A stretch of DNA of 64,000 nucleotides from assembly GCF_000153825.1 (NCBI RefSeq), contig NZ_DS022299.1:399216-463215 (forward strand), in the 5' to 3' direction. Origin of the DNA: Synechococcus sp. RS9916. GTDB lineage: Bacteria; Cyanobacteriota; Cyanobacteriia; PCC-6307; Cyanobiaceae. A program made the position numbers and the translations under genes. This document shows positions 36,652 to 45,555 of the stretch, piece after piece. Under the pieces are notes generated by a model, which saw nothing but the letters and a program-made list of their open reading frames with translations, searched no databases and was not told where the DNA came from. The first letter of the stretch is position 1. Each line of letters starts with the position of its first letter.

Positions 36652-37566
36652 TTATTGAAGCCTGCTGTCTTCTTTTGAGGATTGTATTGCTATATCTACC
36701 AGCTTCTTGAGTTCTTTGCAAATCAGTCTTGGTTGATCGAATTGTAAAAAGTGACCCCCCTGGGCCTGGAGAATCATGCTCTCTGGATTCTGGTTTAGCC
36801 ATTGTTTTTGCAGAGTATGCCAGTCTCCTTTGATTGGAGCATTCTTGCCCATGTCAGAGGAAGATAGAATTGTGATTGGAAAATTGCTTGTCATTTCCGG
36901 TAGCTTGGAAACCTGCTCCTTGGTTGTTTCGAAACCTAGTTGTTGGTAAAACGCATCGGCGGTCATCGTATTGCCTTCACTTGGGCTGTCGAGATTGTCT
37001 AATTTGTAGGCTTCTTTGCTTGATTTGCCCTTGAGTTTGGCCTGGGTTATTCTGAATTTTTCCATGACTGTACTTGAGTACTGGTAGTCGGGAGGGACGG
37101 GGGCTACCATTAGCATTCCGGCAATTGAGTCGGGGTATTTGCGTGCGAAATATCCTGAATACATGCCGCCATGGGAGTGCGAGACAAGAATGTAGGGGGC
37201 TGTTATTTGGTTTGCTTTTAGCAGGCTGATTAGCTTTGAATTGACGAGCTTTGCGGTGATGGGATTCTCAGTTGAGATGCTGAAATCTGGTGGGCTTTTG
37301 CCGAGGCCGCTTCTGTCGTACATCAACGCGCTACCATTTCGTTTGACGCAATCAAAGAATTTTTTATTGTTAGTCCATTCTTCGAGGGACGTTCCGGATC
37401 CGTTTTGAAATAGGAAAGTTCCTTTGAATTCTGATTTGGGGTTGGGGAAGTGCTTGAAATGTAAGGTTGTTTTGTCAGTTTCTGCGAATGCAGTTTGGGT
37501 ATTGGCCTGTATTGGTAAGAAAAGTGCGGCTAGTATGAGGATGTTTTTTGGGATAATTTTCGTCAT
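36652..37566 (-). CDS. Secreted alpha/beta hydrolase
   Basis: 304 residues with a signal peptide (IILILAALFLPIQANTQT-like, ending near AFA). The fold motifs are FLFQNGSGTSLEEW (oxyanion region), ALMYDRSGLGKSP, the nucleophile elbow LVSHSHGG (Ser between His residues, a variant of GxSxG), an acid-strand region ITILSSSDMGK, and the catalytic His in AQGGHFLQFDQP. Substrate unknown. The gene is clearly richer in A and T than the surrounding sequence, which suggests recent transfer. It lies in the accessory island. Confidence 0.82.
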   Translation of the reverse strand: MTKIIPKNILILAALFLPIQANTQTAFAETDKTTLHFKHFPNPKSEFKGTFLFQNGSGTSLEEWTNNKKFFDCVKRNGSALMYDRSGLGKSPPDFSISTENPITAKLVNSKLISLLKANQITAPYILVSHSHGGMYSGYFARKYPDSIAGMLMVAPVPPDYQYSSTVMEKFRITQAKLKGKSSKEAYKLDNLDSPSEGNTMTADAFYQQLGFETTKEQVSKLPEMTSNFPITILSSSDMGKNAPIKGDWHTLQKQWLNQNPESMILQAQGGHFLQFDQPRLICKELKKLVDIAIQSSKEDSRLQ

Positions 37567-37663
37567 TGTTGCTTTTGCTTTGCTTTATTTTATCTCGAAC
37601 CCGCTGCGAAGACCTTTCTCTTGGTTCCGCCAGTGCGCGGCCTCTCCTGACTTTGATCTGTAG

Positions 37664-37990
37664 CATGGGCTTAAGGGTATCGCCGGTTCTGCGATAGCAC
37701 TCATTGCCCTCTTTTTTTCCTCGTTCTTGTTGATTAGCAGGCTCTTGCCCTTTTGGAGCGACCTGTGCCGATTGGTTCAGATGCGTCGAGCCCTGCTTGG
37801 CATCAACGCAACGGTGGTGGGAATCCTGATGGCGGCGTTGTGTCAACCCGTCTGGCAGACAGGCATCCGCGGAGGTGCTGAGTTCAGCCTGGCGTTGGTG
37901 GCGTTTGTGTTGTTGGTGAGCTGGCGACCGCCGGCGTGGGTGGTTTGCCCCTGGCCTGACTCAAACCTGCCTCTTCATGGCATCACCCCT
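37664..37990 (+). pseudogene. chrA (chromate transporter) 3' remnant
   Basis: After a stop at 37661 the frame reads GLKGIAGSAIALIALFFSSF, then LPFWSDLCRLVQMRRALLGI, then NATVVGILMAALCQPVW and FSLALVAFVLLVSWRPPAWV. This matches the last third of ChrA-type chromate transporters. The N-terminal two-thirds are absent and the frame runs on into unrelated sequence, so it is a decayed fragment. The stretch at about 37930-37960 is also present in the island repeat at about 40070, which links this remnant to the repeat family. Confidence 0.7.
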
Positions 37991-38032
37991 GGGAAGAATC
38001 GTAGGTTGGGGCATGTTGGATCAGCAGAGCTG

Positions 38033-39811
38033 TTATTCACAGGCCTGCACAGACTGTTGATTTTCCTGGGCAAATTTCTGCACTTCCTTCTCAAAAAACT
38101 TTAGATAAGCAGCAGGCTTGATCGTCTGGCCATAGGCATCCTTTAGAAATTGCTCATAACTACGCCAACCAGTCTCGGTGATAAAGTAATTGATTCCTTG
38201 AACACAAATATCCTCGAAGGAAAAGTCATTCCTTCCGGTTTTCAATTCAGGTAAGGGCCTGTCTGGTAGGCCAGAAGAATAAGCCTGCGCAAGGCCGATC
38301 AGATCCCCCTCCCGATATTGATACCCAATTAACTCAAAGCCGATCGGCATTACTGGTTTTGCCGATGTCCAACCAGCAATCAAAGCAATTGCCGGTAATC
38401 CGGAGTTTGATGAAACCGGCGATTCTGTTGTGGCGGTGCGATACATATCATCGTAATAACTTGGGGGTTGCCAGGAGCTGAGAGGCATCAGCAAAGCATC
38501 AATGCCTTTTTCTCGCATTAATCGCTCTAGATAGTTTTTGTTATTCTCAAAAGTGTTCAGCGCTGAATAGTATTGATCGCTGTACTTTGGAGCAATGCTC
38601 TCCATATAACCTAAGCAGGCTTTCTCCCCTAGTCGTGTGCGACCAGATAAACATATGTCCTGAAGGCTCCTTCTCGTCGATGCAAAAGAACCTAGGTATT
38701 GATCAATATCTTCTGCCTCGCCCGCCATGTTATTTCCTCTGTTCGTGTCGAATAAGGGCAGATGAATTTCAATAAGTGACGCACCCTTCCTCTCAAGCCT
38801 GTCTTTGACTTGATTGAACACAGTCATTGAACCCTTTTCGCTAGCGTCAAAGACCTCATTGCCTGCAACACTCCGAATTATGCCAATTCGTCTTCCATCA
38901 AGGGATGCATTTTTTAAATTCTTTGCATAAGAATCTGTTCGCGGTACTTGCTTCGTAAACGGATCATTGGGATCAGATTTGTTTGCTATCGCAGCAAGGC
39001 CAACAGCCAGATCAGGAATCGACCTGGCCATCACACCAACGACTCCATCCAGGTTTCCTCTCGGGAGAATTCCTGAATGACTGATTAGACCTGTGCTTGG
39101 GCGAATGCCATAAACCCCGTTGAAGGCTGCAGGCACTCTGACCGAGCCACTGTTGTCCGTACCGATCCCCAAAACAGCAAAGTTTGCGCTTACTGCAACT
39201 GCAGAGCCTCCACTGGAACCACCAGAATTTTGATTGGGATCATAAGCATTGCCAATCCTTCCGCTGCGGCCACTAATCCCTTCTCCGCCGGAAGCAAATT
39301 CATCCATGGCGGCTTTACCAATAATGATCCCTCCAGCTCCTCTTAATTGATTAACTAAAAAGGCATTTCTGATTGGCTGAGAGCCAAGCAGAGCCAACGA
39401 TCCGGAAGTGGAAGGAGTGTCAACTGTATCGATGTTGTCTTTGACAGCAATTGGGATGCAATGAAGAGGGCCAACCAATTGATTGTTTTGTTTGAAACTT
39501 CTGTCAAGAACCCTTGCCTGTTTGACTGCATTCGGATTAAGCGCAACAAATGCATTCAGAGGTGCCCCTCTTTCGAGGCTGAAATTATACTTCTTGATTC
39601 GATGTAAATAGCTATTAATTAATTTCTCGCAAGTTGTTCTTCCCTCTGTTAGTTCCTCGTGAATGGATTCAATTGTCGCCTCCTCGATCCGGTGATTATC
39701 GCTATCAATTTGTTTGGCTATAGTCTTCTCGGTTAAAAGGAGTGCCGCACTAATCGTTAGGGCAAGGCTTGTGGCTTGCTTGAATGTCTTTGGAATCTTT
39801 GAGTGGTTCAT
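38033..39811 (-). CDS. Secreted amidase (amidase-signature family)
   Basis: 592 residues with an N-terminal membrane/signal segment (ATSLALTISAALLLTEKTI). The Ser-cisSer-Lys triad is visible: Lys in PIAVKDNIDT, the Gly/Ser-rich core NSGGSSGGSAVAVSA, and the nucleophile in GTDNSGSVRVPAA. It is longer than GatA and exported, so it is not the tRNA amidotransferase. Such enzymes hydrolyse amides outside the cytoplasm. The low GC content resembles the alpha/beta hydrolase nearby, and the two may have arrived together. Confidence 0.88.
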   Translation of the reverse strand: MNHSKIPKTFKQATSLALTISAALLLTEKTIAKQIDSDNHRIEEATIESIHEELTEGRTTCEKLINSYLHRIKKYNFSLERGAPLNAFVALNPNAVKQARVLDRSFKQNNQLVGPLHCIPIAVKDNIDTVDTPSTSGSLALLGSQPIRNAFLVNQLRGAGGIIIGKAAMDEFASGGEGISGRSGRIGNAYDPNQNSGGSSGGSAVAVSANFAVLGIGTDNSGSVRVPAAFNGVYGIRPSTGLISHSGILPRGNLDGVVGVMARSIPDLAVGLAAIANKSDPNDPFTKQVPRTDSYAKNLKNASLDGRRIGIIRSVAGNEVFDASEKGSMTVFNQVKDRLERKGASLIEIHLPLFDTNRGNNMAGEAEDIDQYLGSFASTRRSLQDICLSGRTRLGEKACLGYMESIAPKYSDQYYSALNTFENNKNYLERLMREKGIDALLMPLSSWQPPSYYDDMYRTATTESPVSSNSGLPAIALIAGWTSAKPVMPIGFELIGYQYREGDLIGLAQAYSSGLPDRPLPELKTGRNDFSFEDICVQGINYFITETGWRSYEQFLKDAYGQTIKPAAYLKFFEKEVQKFAQENQQSVQACE

Positions 39812-40059
39812 GGCTAATGCCTAGCTAGCGAATATGGTTTTCATAATTCTATGCAAAGCGATCTTTATGACAACCTTTCGTTAAGGGTGCGGTTGTCTTC
39901 ATCCCACCTGTTCTTTGATTGATGATCTATCGCTTCGATTTCTATATGGTTACTTGATTGGGGGATTTACATTCAGCGGAGATCAACGGATCCGATGAGC
40001 AAGCCAGGGGCTTGAGGCTCCAGCTCAGCCGCGATCGATTGCCGCAACCGGCGTGGCGG

Positions 40060-40308
40060 TGGTGTTGTCTTGCGCCGGCGTGGGTGGTTTGATTCTGGTC
40101 TGATCCGTTCCTCTGCAGAATCACTGCATTGACAGGGAGTGTGGTGGCTGGAGCTGGTGTGAATCCTGCGGATCAGCGCTGGCCCTGGTGGCCGCTGCTG
40201 CCTCTTTAGTCCTTGTTGATGCAATGGATTTGATGCGCTTGTCCCTGAGTTGACCCTGGATTTTTGTGCAACTGGGCTGAATGGAGTGCAACTGGGTCGG
40301 ATGAATGG
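40060..40308 (+). repeat. Island repeat copy 2 (chrA end trace + DUF4336 5' end)
   Basis: The left part shares CGCCGGCGTGGGTGGTTTG with the chrA remnant at about 37932. The right part carries a micro-frame from TTG 40129 to TAG 40207 that reads TGSVVAGAGVNPADQRWPWW then PLLPL. The 30 bases at about 40175 are identical to the start of the DUF4336 gene at about 56030. It lies in the 577-base space 39812-40388, which otherwise shows nothing recognisable. Confidence 0.75.
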
Positions 40309-40388
40309 CAATGACCCTTCTTGGCTCAGCCTGGGTTGAGGGCGTTTGTGGTTGTTAGGTGTGGATGGGGATCGACTTTGGTGTTCCT

Positions 40389-41336
40389 TTAAAGATTGCC
40401 AGTGATCCAGTACTCGACACGTTTGGGTTGGTTGGCCAGATACGTCGTTACCGCATCGTCTGGACTCGTGGTCTGGGCCTGCAATAGCAACTGATCCAGA
40501 TCCTCACTTGGCAGGTGAAATCTGCTGAGAAAGTCGGTGACATCAGGGACCTGCTGATCCAACCCCAGCCGTGCCAGCGCGTGAATGCGTTCTGTTCCTC
40601 CAAACACCCTCTCGGGATCCTCGAGAAAACGAAGCTTGAAGCGGGCGAACATCCAATGGGGCGTCCAGCTGGTGGCAATCAGCCAACGCTCTTGTTCGAT
40701 CGCTTGTGCCAAGACAGCAGCCATGGCTGCACTGCTGGAGGGCACCAGCTCCATGTTGTTCAGTCTGTAGCGCTTTAAGGCGTCCAGGGATGCTTGGTTC
40801 AGTCCTGAACCGGGATCAATCCCCTGCACGCGATTGTCAAACTGAGACGCCAGAGCAGGATCGCTCAGCTGGCGAATGCTGGAGATAACGTCGTCCGGCA
40901 CGTAATCGGGAACAATCCAGCCCAACGTGCCGGAGTAGATTGGGCCCAGATCCAGCACCTGATCGCGAATGCGGGTCCAGTAGTCGCGATGGGTGGCAGG
41001 TAACCAGGCCATCAGCATCAGATCGAGATCACCACGGGCGACTGATTGGTACTGAATTCCGATATCGGCCATCACGCGTTCTACCGGTTGGTTCAGGGCC
41101 GATCGGATCAGCTCCGCTGCCATCAGACTGACCACTTCCGCATCACTCCACGCTGACCAGCCCAAGCGCAGCGGCTGGTTGCGGTCGTCCACCGTTTTAG
41201 GTGCGGCGTTTTGCGATGGCTCGTTGTTGGTTTGATCCCCGCTGCTTTGGCGCGCAATGGAGACCAATGAACTACCTGCCAGGCCAAGACCAGCCATGAG
41301 CAGAGAACGCCGCTGCCAAAGGTGCTGTTTCGTCAT
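40389..41336 (-). CDS. proX: Glycine betaine/proline ABC transporter, substrate-binding protein
   Basis: 315 residues. A twin-arginine-like leader (QRRSLLMAGLGLAGSSLVSI) is followed by an OpuAC/ProX-type domain: LRLGWSAWSDAEVVSLMAAE, MADIGIQYQSVARGDLDLML, WLPATHRDYW, and the Trp/Tyr-rich regions that form the betaine cage. It overlaps proW by 4 bases and is the last gene of a three-gene minus operon. Confidence 0.9.
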   Translation of the reverse strand: MTKQHLWQRRSLLMAGLGLAGSSLVSIARQSSGDQTNNEPSQNAAPKTVDDRNQPLRLGWSAWSDAEVVSLMAAELIRSALNQPVERVMADIGIQYQSVARGDLDLMLMAWLPATHRDYWTRIRDQVLDLGPIYSGTLGWIVPDYVPDDVISSIRQLSDPALASQFDNRVQGIDPGSGLNQASLDALKRYRLNNMELVPSSSAAMAAVLAQAIEQERWLIATSWTPHWMFARFKLRFLEDPERVFGGTERIHALARLGLDQQVPDVTDFLSRFHLPSEDLDQLLLQAQTTSPDDAVTTYLANQPKRVEYWITGNL

Positions 41337-42226
41337 CGTCCTCTCCAGAGCAGGCGTAGGCGTTGTCTGAGCGGCACTGCAGGAGGGGAACTCAAGCTCT
41401 GGGAGAGACGATCAAGGATCACCGCCAGAATCACTACTGCCAACCCCCCTTCAAAGCCAAGGCCGATGTTGAGTTGCTGAATGCCGCGCAGCACCACATC
41501 ACCCAGGCCACCCCCACCAATCATCGATGCGATGACCACCATCGATAACGACAGCATGATCGTCTGATTGACACCGGTCATCACTGTGGGCAGGGCGTTG
41601 GGCCATTGCACCTTGAACAGCAATTGACGTTCGGAGCAGCCAAAGGAACGCCCTGCTTCGATCAGGTCACTTGGGACCTGTTGAATCCCCAGAACGGTGA
41701 GCCGCACCACCGGTGGCATTGAAAACACAACCGTGGCGATGATCGCGGGAACGGCCCCGGTGCTGAAGAGCATCACTGCGGGAATCAGATAGACGAATGC
41801 CGGCATGGTCTGCATGAGATCCAGCAGGGGCCTTGTCAACTTCCAGGCCAAGGGTTGGCGTGCAGCCAGCACACCCAATGGCAACCCAATGGCCAGAGCC
41901 ACGATTGCTGACGCCACCACGAGGGCGAGGGTATCCAGCATTGGATCCCAAAGCTGCATGACCACCACCAGGTTGAGGCCCAGCAAGCTGACTAAGGCGA
42001 AAGTGGCACTGACGCGCCAAAGGCCCAGCAGGGCGATGATCAGCGCCAACAGCCAAGGGCTGGGTTGTTCAAGCACCGTTCTGCAGGCATCGGCGAGGCC
42101 AAGAATCACGGTATTCAGCCCATCGAAGACTGCTTGACCGTTGTTCAGGAGCCATGCCACCACGGCATCGGCAAGGCTTCCAACCACCCCGGTGCTCGTT
42201 GTGCAGATCACAGGAATCGAAGTCAT
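41333..42226 (-). CDS. proW: Glycine betaine/proline ABC transporter, permease
   Basis: 297 residues with about six to seven membrane helices. The binding-protein-dependent permease (EAA) loop reads EAGRSFGCSERQLLFKVQW, followed by MLSLSMVVIASMIGGGGLG, typical of ProW/OpuAB. It overlaps its neighbours by 4 bases at both ends, so the operon proV-proW-proX is tightly coupled. Confidence 0.92.
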   Translation of the reverse strand: MTSIPVICTTSTGVVGSLADAVVAWLLNNGQAVFDGLNTVILGLADACRTVLEQPSPWLLALIIALLGLWRVSATFALVSLLGLNLVVVMQLWDPMLDTLALVVASAIVALAIGLPLGVLAARQPLAWKLTRPLLDLMQTMPAFVYLIPAVMLFSTGAVPAIIATVVFSMPPVVRLTVLGIQQVPSDLIEAGRSFGCSERQLLFKVQWPNALPTVMTGVNQTIMLSLSMVVIASMIGGGGLGDVVLRGIQQLNIGLGFEGGLAVVILAVILDRLSQSLSSPPAVPLRQRLRLLWRGR

Positions 42227-43260
42227 GGTCGCGCGATGGCCTTGAGCAGGCCTTGGGGTGACACCGCACCGATCACTTGGTCCTCATCGTTGATGACGTC
42301 AACAGGACCGTTGACGTCTGCGATGTACGGAATGGCGTCGCTTAACAGTGTGGAGGCCTTAAGGCTGGGACGTTGCTGATTGGGGTGCTCTTCGTTCGCA
42401 GCGACGATGGATTCCGTTGTTTGGTTCGCGAGTATCGCCTCAAGGTTGAGGACTGAAGCGCGATCCACACCCTCAAAAAACTCACTCACGGCATCGCCCG
42501 CTGGATGCAGCAACAACGCCTCGGCGCTGTCGCATTGCAACATTTGGCCTTCCTTCATCAGGGCAATTCGGTCTCCCAGGCGTACGGCTTCATCGAGATC
42601 GTGGGAGACAAACACAACCGTGCGTTGTTGTTCCTTTTGAAGATCGAGCAACAGGTCTTGCATGTCGCGACGAATCAATGGATCGAGCGCAGAAAAAGCC
42701 TCATCCATCAACAGAATCGGTGGGTCGAGGGCTAACGCTCTGGCTAAACCGACCCGTTGACGCATCCCCCCAGACAACTGCGATGGTTTCCTGTGGAGGT
42801 CATTGCCAAGACCGACCCGTTCCAGGGCTTCCTTGGCCCGGCAAACCCGTTTGCCCTTTGGCATTCCCGCAACCTCGAGGCCAAACTCGGCGTTCTCGAG
42901 GGCACTGCGGTGGGGAAAAAGAGCGAAGGATTGAAACACCATCGCCATGGTTTGGCGACGCAACAATATCCACTCTTTTCTGCTCAAACTCGCTAGGTCT
43001 TGCCCAAGAACTTCTACGCTGCCACTCGTTGGCTCGATCAGGCCATTGAGCATGCGCAAGAGGGTGGACTTCCCAGATCCGGAAAGCCCCATGATGATAA
43101 AAATTTCTCCCTCTTTAACCGACAAAGAAACATCTTCAACAGCAATGCGAACGGAATGGTCGTGACGCCTGCGCTCAACATTCAGGCTTGGATTGCCGCC
43201 AAATAACTTCCAAAGATTTCGAATGCGAATCGTGTCTTGCATCGCATTTGGCTCGTGCAT
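42223..43260 (-). CDS. proV: Glycine betaine/proline ABC transporter, ATPase
   Basis: 345 residues; an internal ATG (MQDTIRIRNLW, residue 7) may be the start. Walker A GLSGSGKST, Q-loop, signature LSGGMRQRVGLARALALDPP and Walker B ILLMDEAFSALDPL are complete. The C-terminal part (about 270-345) has CBS-like features (AIPYIADVNGPVDVINDEDQ then VIGAVSPQGLL), the osmosensing module in ProV/OpuAA. First gene of the operon and divergent from the betaine synthesis genes. Confidence 0.93.
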   Translation of the reverse strand: MHEPNAMQDTIRIRNLWKLFGGNPSLNVERRRHDHSVRIAVEDVSLSVKEGEIFIIMGLSGSGKSTLLRMLNGLIEPTSGSVEVLGQDLASLSRKEWILLRRQTMAMVFQSFALFPHRSALENAEFGLEVAGMPKGKRVCRAKEALERVGLGNDLHRKPSQLSGGMRQRVGLARALALDPPILLMDEAFSALDPLIRRDMQDLLLDLQKEQQRTVVFVSHDLDEAVRLGDRIALMKEGQMLQCDSAEALLLHPAGDAVSEFFEGVDRASVLNLEAILANQTTESIVAANEEHPNQQRPSLKASTLLSDAIPYIADVNGPVDVINDEDQVIGAVSPQGLLKAIARP

Positions 43261-43424
43261 CCATGCTTACACTAGTAATTTATAGAAAATATGGTGTCGC
43301 TTCATCTGAAGACATCGTGAGTTTTGAGAAAGCCAAAGCCTCTTCTTTGGCGTTTGTTGACGTCAACCTTTGGTTTGACTAGCGTTGGGTGGAGTCGACA
43401 TGCCTGAGAAGCCCCTTGAGCCTT

Positions 43425-43443
43425 GCCTCACAAGTTGTGAGGC
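43425..43443. promoter_or_regulatory. Perfect palindrome between proV and the betaine synthesis genes
   Basis: GCCTCACAAGTTGTGAGGC is a perfect 9-1-9 inverted repeat located 76 bases upstream of the GSMT start in the divergent promoter region (43261-43519). It has no T-run and is more likely an operator than a terminator. The regulator is unknown; salt control is a guess from the genes. Confidence 0.45.
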
Positions 43444-43519
43444 GTATCATTCTCGTGGCAGGTGATTGTGGGTTTAGCAGGCATTTCTAGATTCCCTGCC
43501 TTCGTCAATTCTTTTTTGT

Positions 43520-44365
43520 ATGACAACGATTCAGCGTCAGTCTGCACGATCGAGCGATTGGCAAAGTTTTGGTGATGTTCCTGAGTCTGTTCGTGAAACA
43601 GACCACTATCAGCAAGAATATATTGAAGATTTTGCTGATCGTTGGGATCGCCTCATTGATTGGAATGCTCGTGCTCAAGCAGAAGGTGACTTTTTTATCC
43701 GTTTATTAAAACAGCATGGAGCTCGCTCCATCCTTGATGTGGCTACGGGCACCGGGTTCCACTCCGTACGCTTGCTTGAAGAAGGGTTTGATGTCGTCAG
43801 CGCTGATGGCAGCCCCAACATGTTGGCTAGGGCCTTCCGCAATGCCCGCGATCGTGATCAACTCTTAAGGACGGCTCAAGCCGATTGGCGGTTCCTCAAT
43901 CGTGACATTCACGGAAGTTTTGATGCTGTGATTTGCTTGGGTAATTCATTCACCCATCTTTTTAAAGAGCGCGATCGTCGTAAGTCGCTCGCTGAGTATT
44001 ACGCCGTTTTGAAGCACAATGGCATTCTCATTCTTGATCATCGGAATTATGACCGTTTGCTCGAGGGCGGTGATGCAGTGCGTCAAGGCAAAGGCAATGT
44101 CTATTGCGGTGAGGATGTAAGAGTGGCTCCCGCCCATGTGGACGATGGCCTGGCACGGTTCCAGTATGACTTCAGTGATGGCAGTACCTATCACCTGAAC
44201 ATGTTCCCCTTGCGTTACGGCTACGTTCGTCGTTTGATGTCAGAGGTTGGTTTTCAAAAAATCTCAAGTTTTGGTGATTACAAAAAAGATATTGAGAATC
44301 CTGACTTCTTTGTGCATGTAGCAGAAAAGGAATATTGCTTTGATGCCGATTCCGCTGCACGCTGA
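43520..44365 (+). CDS. gsmT: Glycine/sarcosine N-methyltransferase
   Basis: 281 residues. The SAM-binding motif is SILDVATGTGFHSVRLLEEG (about 74-93), followed by ADGSPNMLARAF and DAVICLGNSFTHL. The domain order and length match glycine/sarcosine N-methyltransferases of salt-tolerant cyanobacteria and halophiles, which turn glycine into sarcosine and dimethylglycine. The next gene, 3 bases away, performs the last step to glycine betaine. Divergent from the betaine importer. Confidence 0.9.
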   Translation: MTTIQRQSARSSDWQSFGDVPESVRETDHYQQEYIEDFADRWDRLIDWNARAQAEGDFFIRLLKQHGARSILDVATGTGFHSVRLLEEGFDVVSADGSPNMLARAFRNARDRDQLLRTAQADWRFLNRDIHGSFDAVICLGNSFTHLFKERDRRKSLAEYYAVLKHNGILILDHRNYDRLLEGGDAVRQGKGNVYCGEDVRVAPAHVDDGLARFQYDFSDGSTYHLNMFPLRYGYVRRLMSEVGFQKISSFGDYKKDIENPDFFVHVAEKEYCFDADSAAR

Positions 44366-44368
44366 TCC

Positions 44369-45214
44369 ATGCTTGATGAAACAATTAACGCGGCAGGTGC
44401 TGTCGCTGCCAACTACTACGATAGTTCAGATGCGGATCGGTTTTATGAACTGATATGGGGGGGAGAAGATATCCATATCGGTTTGTACGAAACGTCCGAT
44501 GAACACATTTCCGTCGCCAGTGATCGTACAGTTCATGCCCTAATGGATTTGGCGACACCGCTTCCGAGTGGGGGTTGCATTGTTGATCTGGGGGCTGGCT
44601 ACGGTGGTGCTTCCAGGAGGCTGGCGCGCTGGAGTGAACGGTCTGTTGAAGCGATCAATATTTCAACAGTCGAAAATGATCGACACCGAAGGCTGAATGC
44701 TGAGGCTGGTCTTGAAAGTCAGATCACGGTGCATGATGCATCGTTCGAGAATGTTCCACTGAACGATGGTTGCGCTGATCTGATCTGGAGCCAAGACGCG
44801 ATTCTCCATGCGGGAGACCGCCCCCGTGTGTTGCAAGAAGTGGCGCGTCTGTTGAAGCCTGGGGGTTGTTTTGTCTTTACCGACCCCATGGCTGCCGATG
44901 GCGTTGAGATGACGCAACTTCAGCCGATCCTGGATCGTATTCACCTACCGGATCTTGCATCGCCGGAGCGGTATCGCCGTTGGGGGGAGTCCGTTGGTTT
45001 GGTTCGAGAGATTTGGGATGACCGCACGGCGATGTTGAGGTGCCATTACGCGAGGGTGCGCGAGGAAACGCGTTCACGGCGTGCGGAACTCGAACAATCC
45101 ATTAGTGCTGCCTACCTCGATCGCATGGATGTTGGCTTGGGTCATTGGGTCGACGGAGGCGACCAGGGTCGCCTCAGCTGGGGATTGATGCGTCTGCGTA
45201 AGCCTGCTTCTTGA
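44369..45214 (+). CDS. sdmT: Sarcosine/dimethylglycine N-methyltransferase
   Basis: 281 residues. The motif IVDLGAGYGGASRRLARWSE (about 71-90) is the SAM site, and DLIWSQDAILHAGDRPRVLQ then LLKPGGCFVFTDPM are typical of dimethylglycine methyltransferases. The N-terminal YYDSSDADRFYELIWGGEDI segment is also characteristic. It converts sarcosine and dimethylglycine to glycine betaine, the compatible solute. The stop codon lies directly at the edge of island repeat copy 3. Confidence 0.9.
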   Translation: MLDETINAAGAVAANYYDSSDADRFYELIWGGEDIHIGLYETSDEHISVASDRTVHALMDLATPLPSGGCIVDLGAGYGGASRRLARWSERSVEAINISTVENDRHRRLNAEAGLESQITVHDASFENVPLNDGCADLIWSQDAILHAGDRPRVLQEVARLLKPGGCFVFTDPMAADGVEMTQLQPILDRIHLPDLASPERYRRWGESVGLVREIWDDRTAMLRCHYARVREETRSRRAELEQSISAAYLDRMDVGLGHWVDGGDQGRLSWGLMRLRKPAS

Positions 45215-45221
45215 ATCTTGT

Positions 45222-45416
45222 TGCTGCAGAATCACTGCATTGATGGTGAGTGTGGTGGCTGGAGCTGGTTTGAATCCTGCGGATCAGCGCTGGGGTTTCT
45301 GGCCGCTGCTGCCACCTATTTGTCTTTGATTGCAGTGGGTTTGAGGGGGTGGTCCCTAAGTTGTCCCTGGATTTTTGTGCAAGTGGAGCGGATGGTGTGC
45401 AACTGGAGCCGATGAT
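45222..45416 (+). repeat. Island repeat copy 3 (decayed DUF4336 5' end)
   Basis: It starts within 10 bases of the sdmT stop. The micro-frame from ATG 45243 to TGA 45327 reads MVSVVAGAGLNPADQRWGFW then PLLPPICL. It then shares the blocks TTGTCCCTGGATTTTTGTGC and ATGGTGTGCAACTGGAGC with the other copies. It fills most of the 341-base gap 45215-45555. Confidence 0.75.
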
Positions 45417-45555
45417 TGTTCGCTCCCAAGAGCAAGAGCAAGGTTTTTGCAGCTCAGTGGTGTGATCTGCTCTGCCGCGACGTTTGGGTGCCTTGTTGAG
45501 GTCTGATCAGGCAGAGCACCCGTGGCTGTTGCCCTGCTTGTGCTGTGAGCGTGGT

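Noticed and set aside
43188-43382. Plus-strand frame of 64 codons in the proV/gsmT divergent region
   Set aside because: It begins inside proV antisense and has no ribosome binding site; the region is better explained as promoter sequence.
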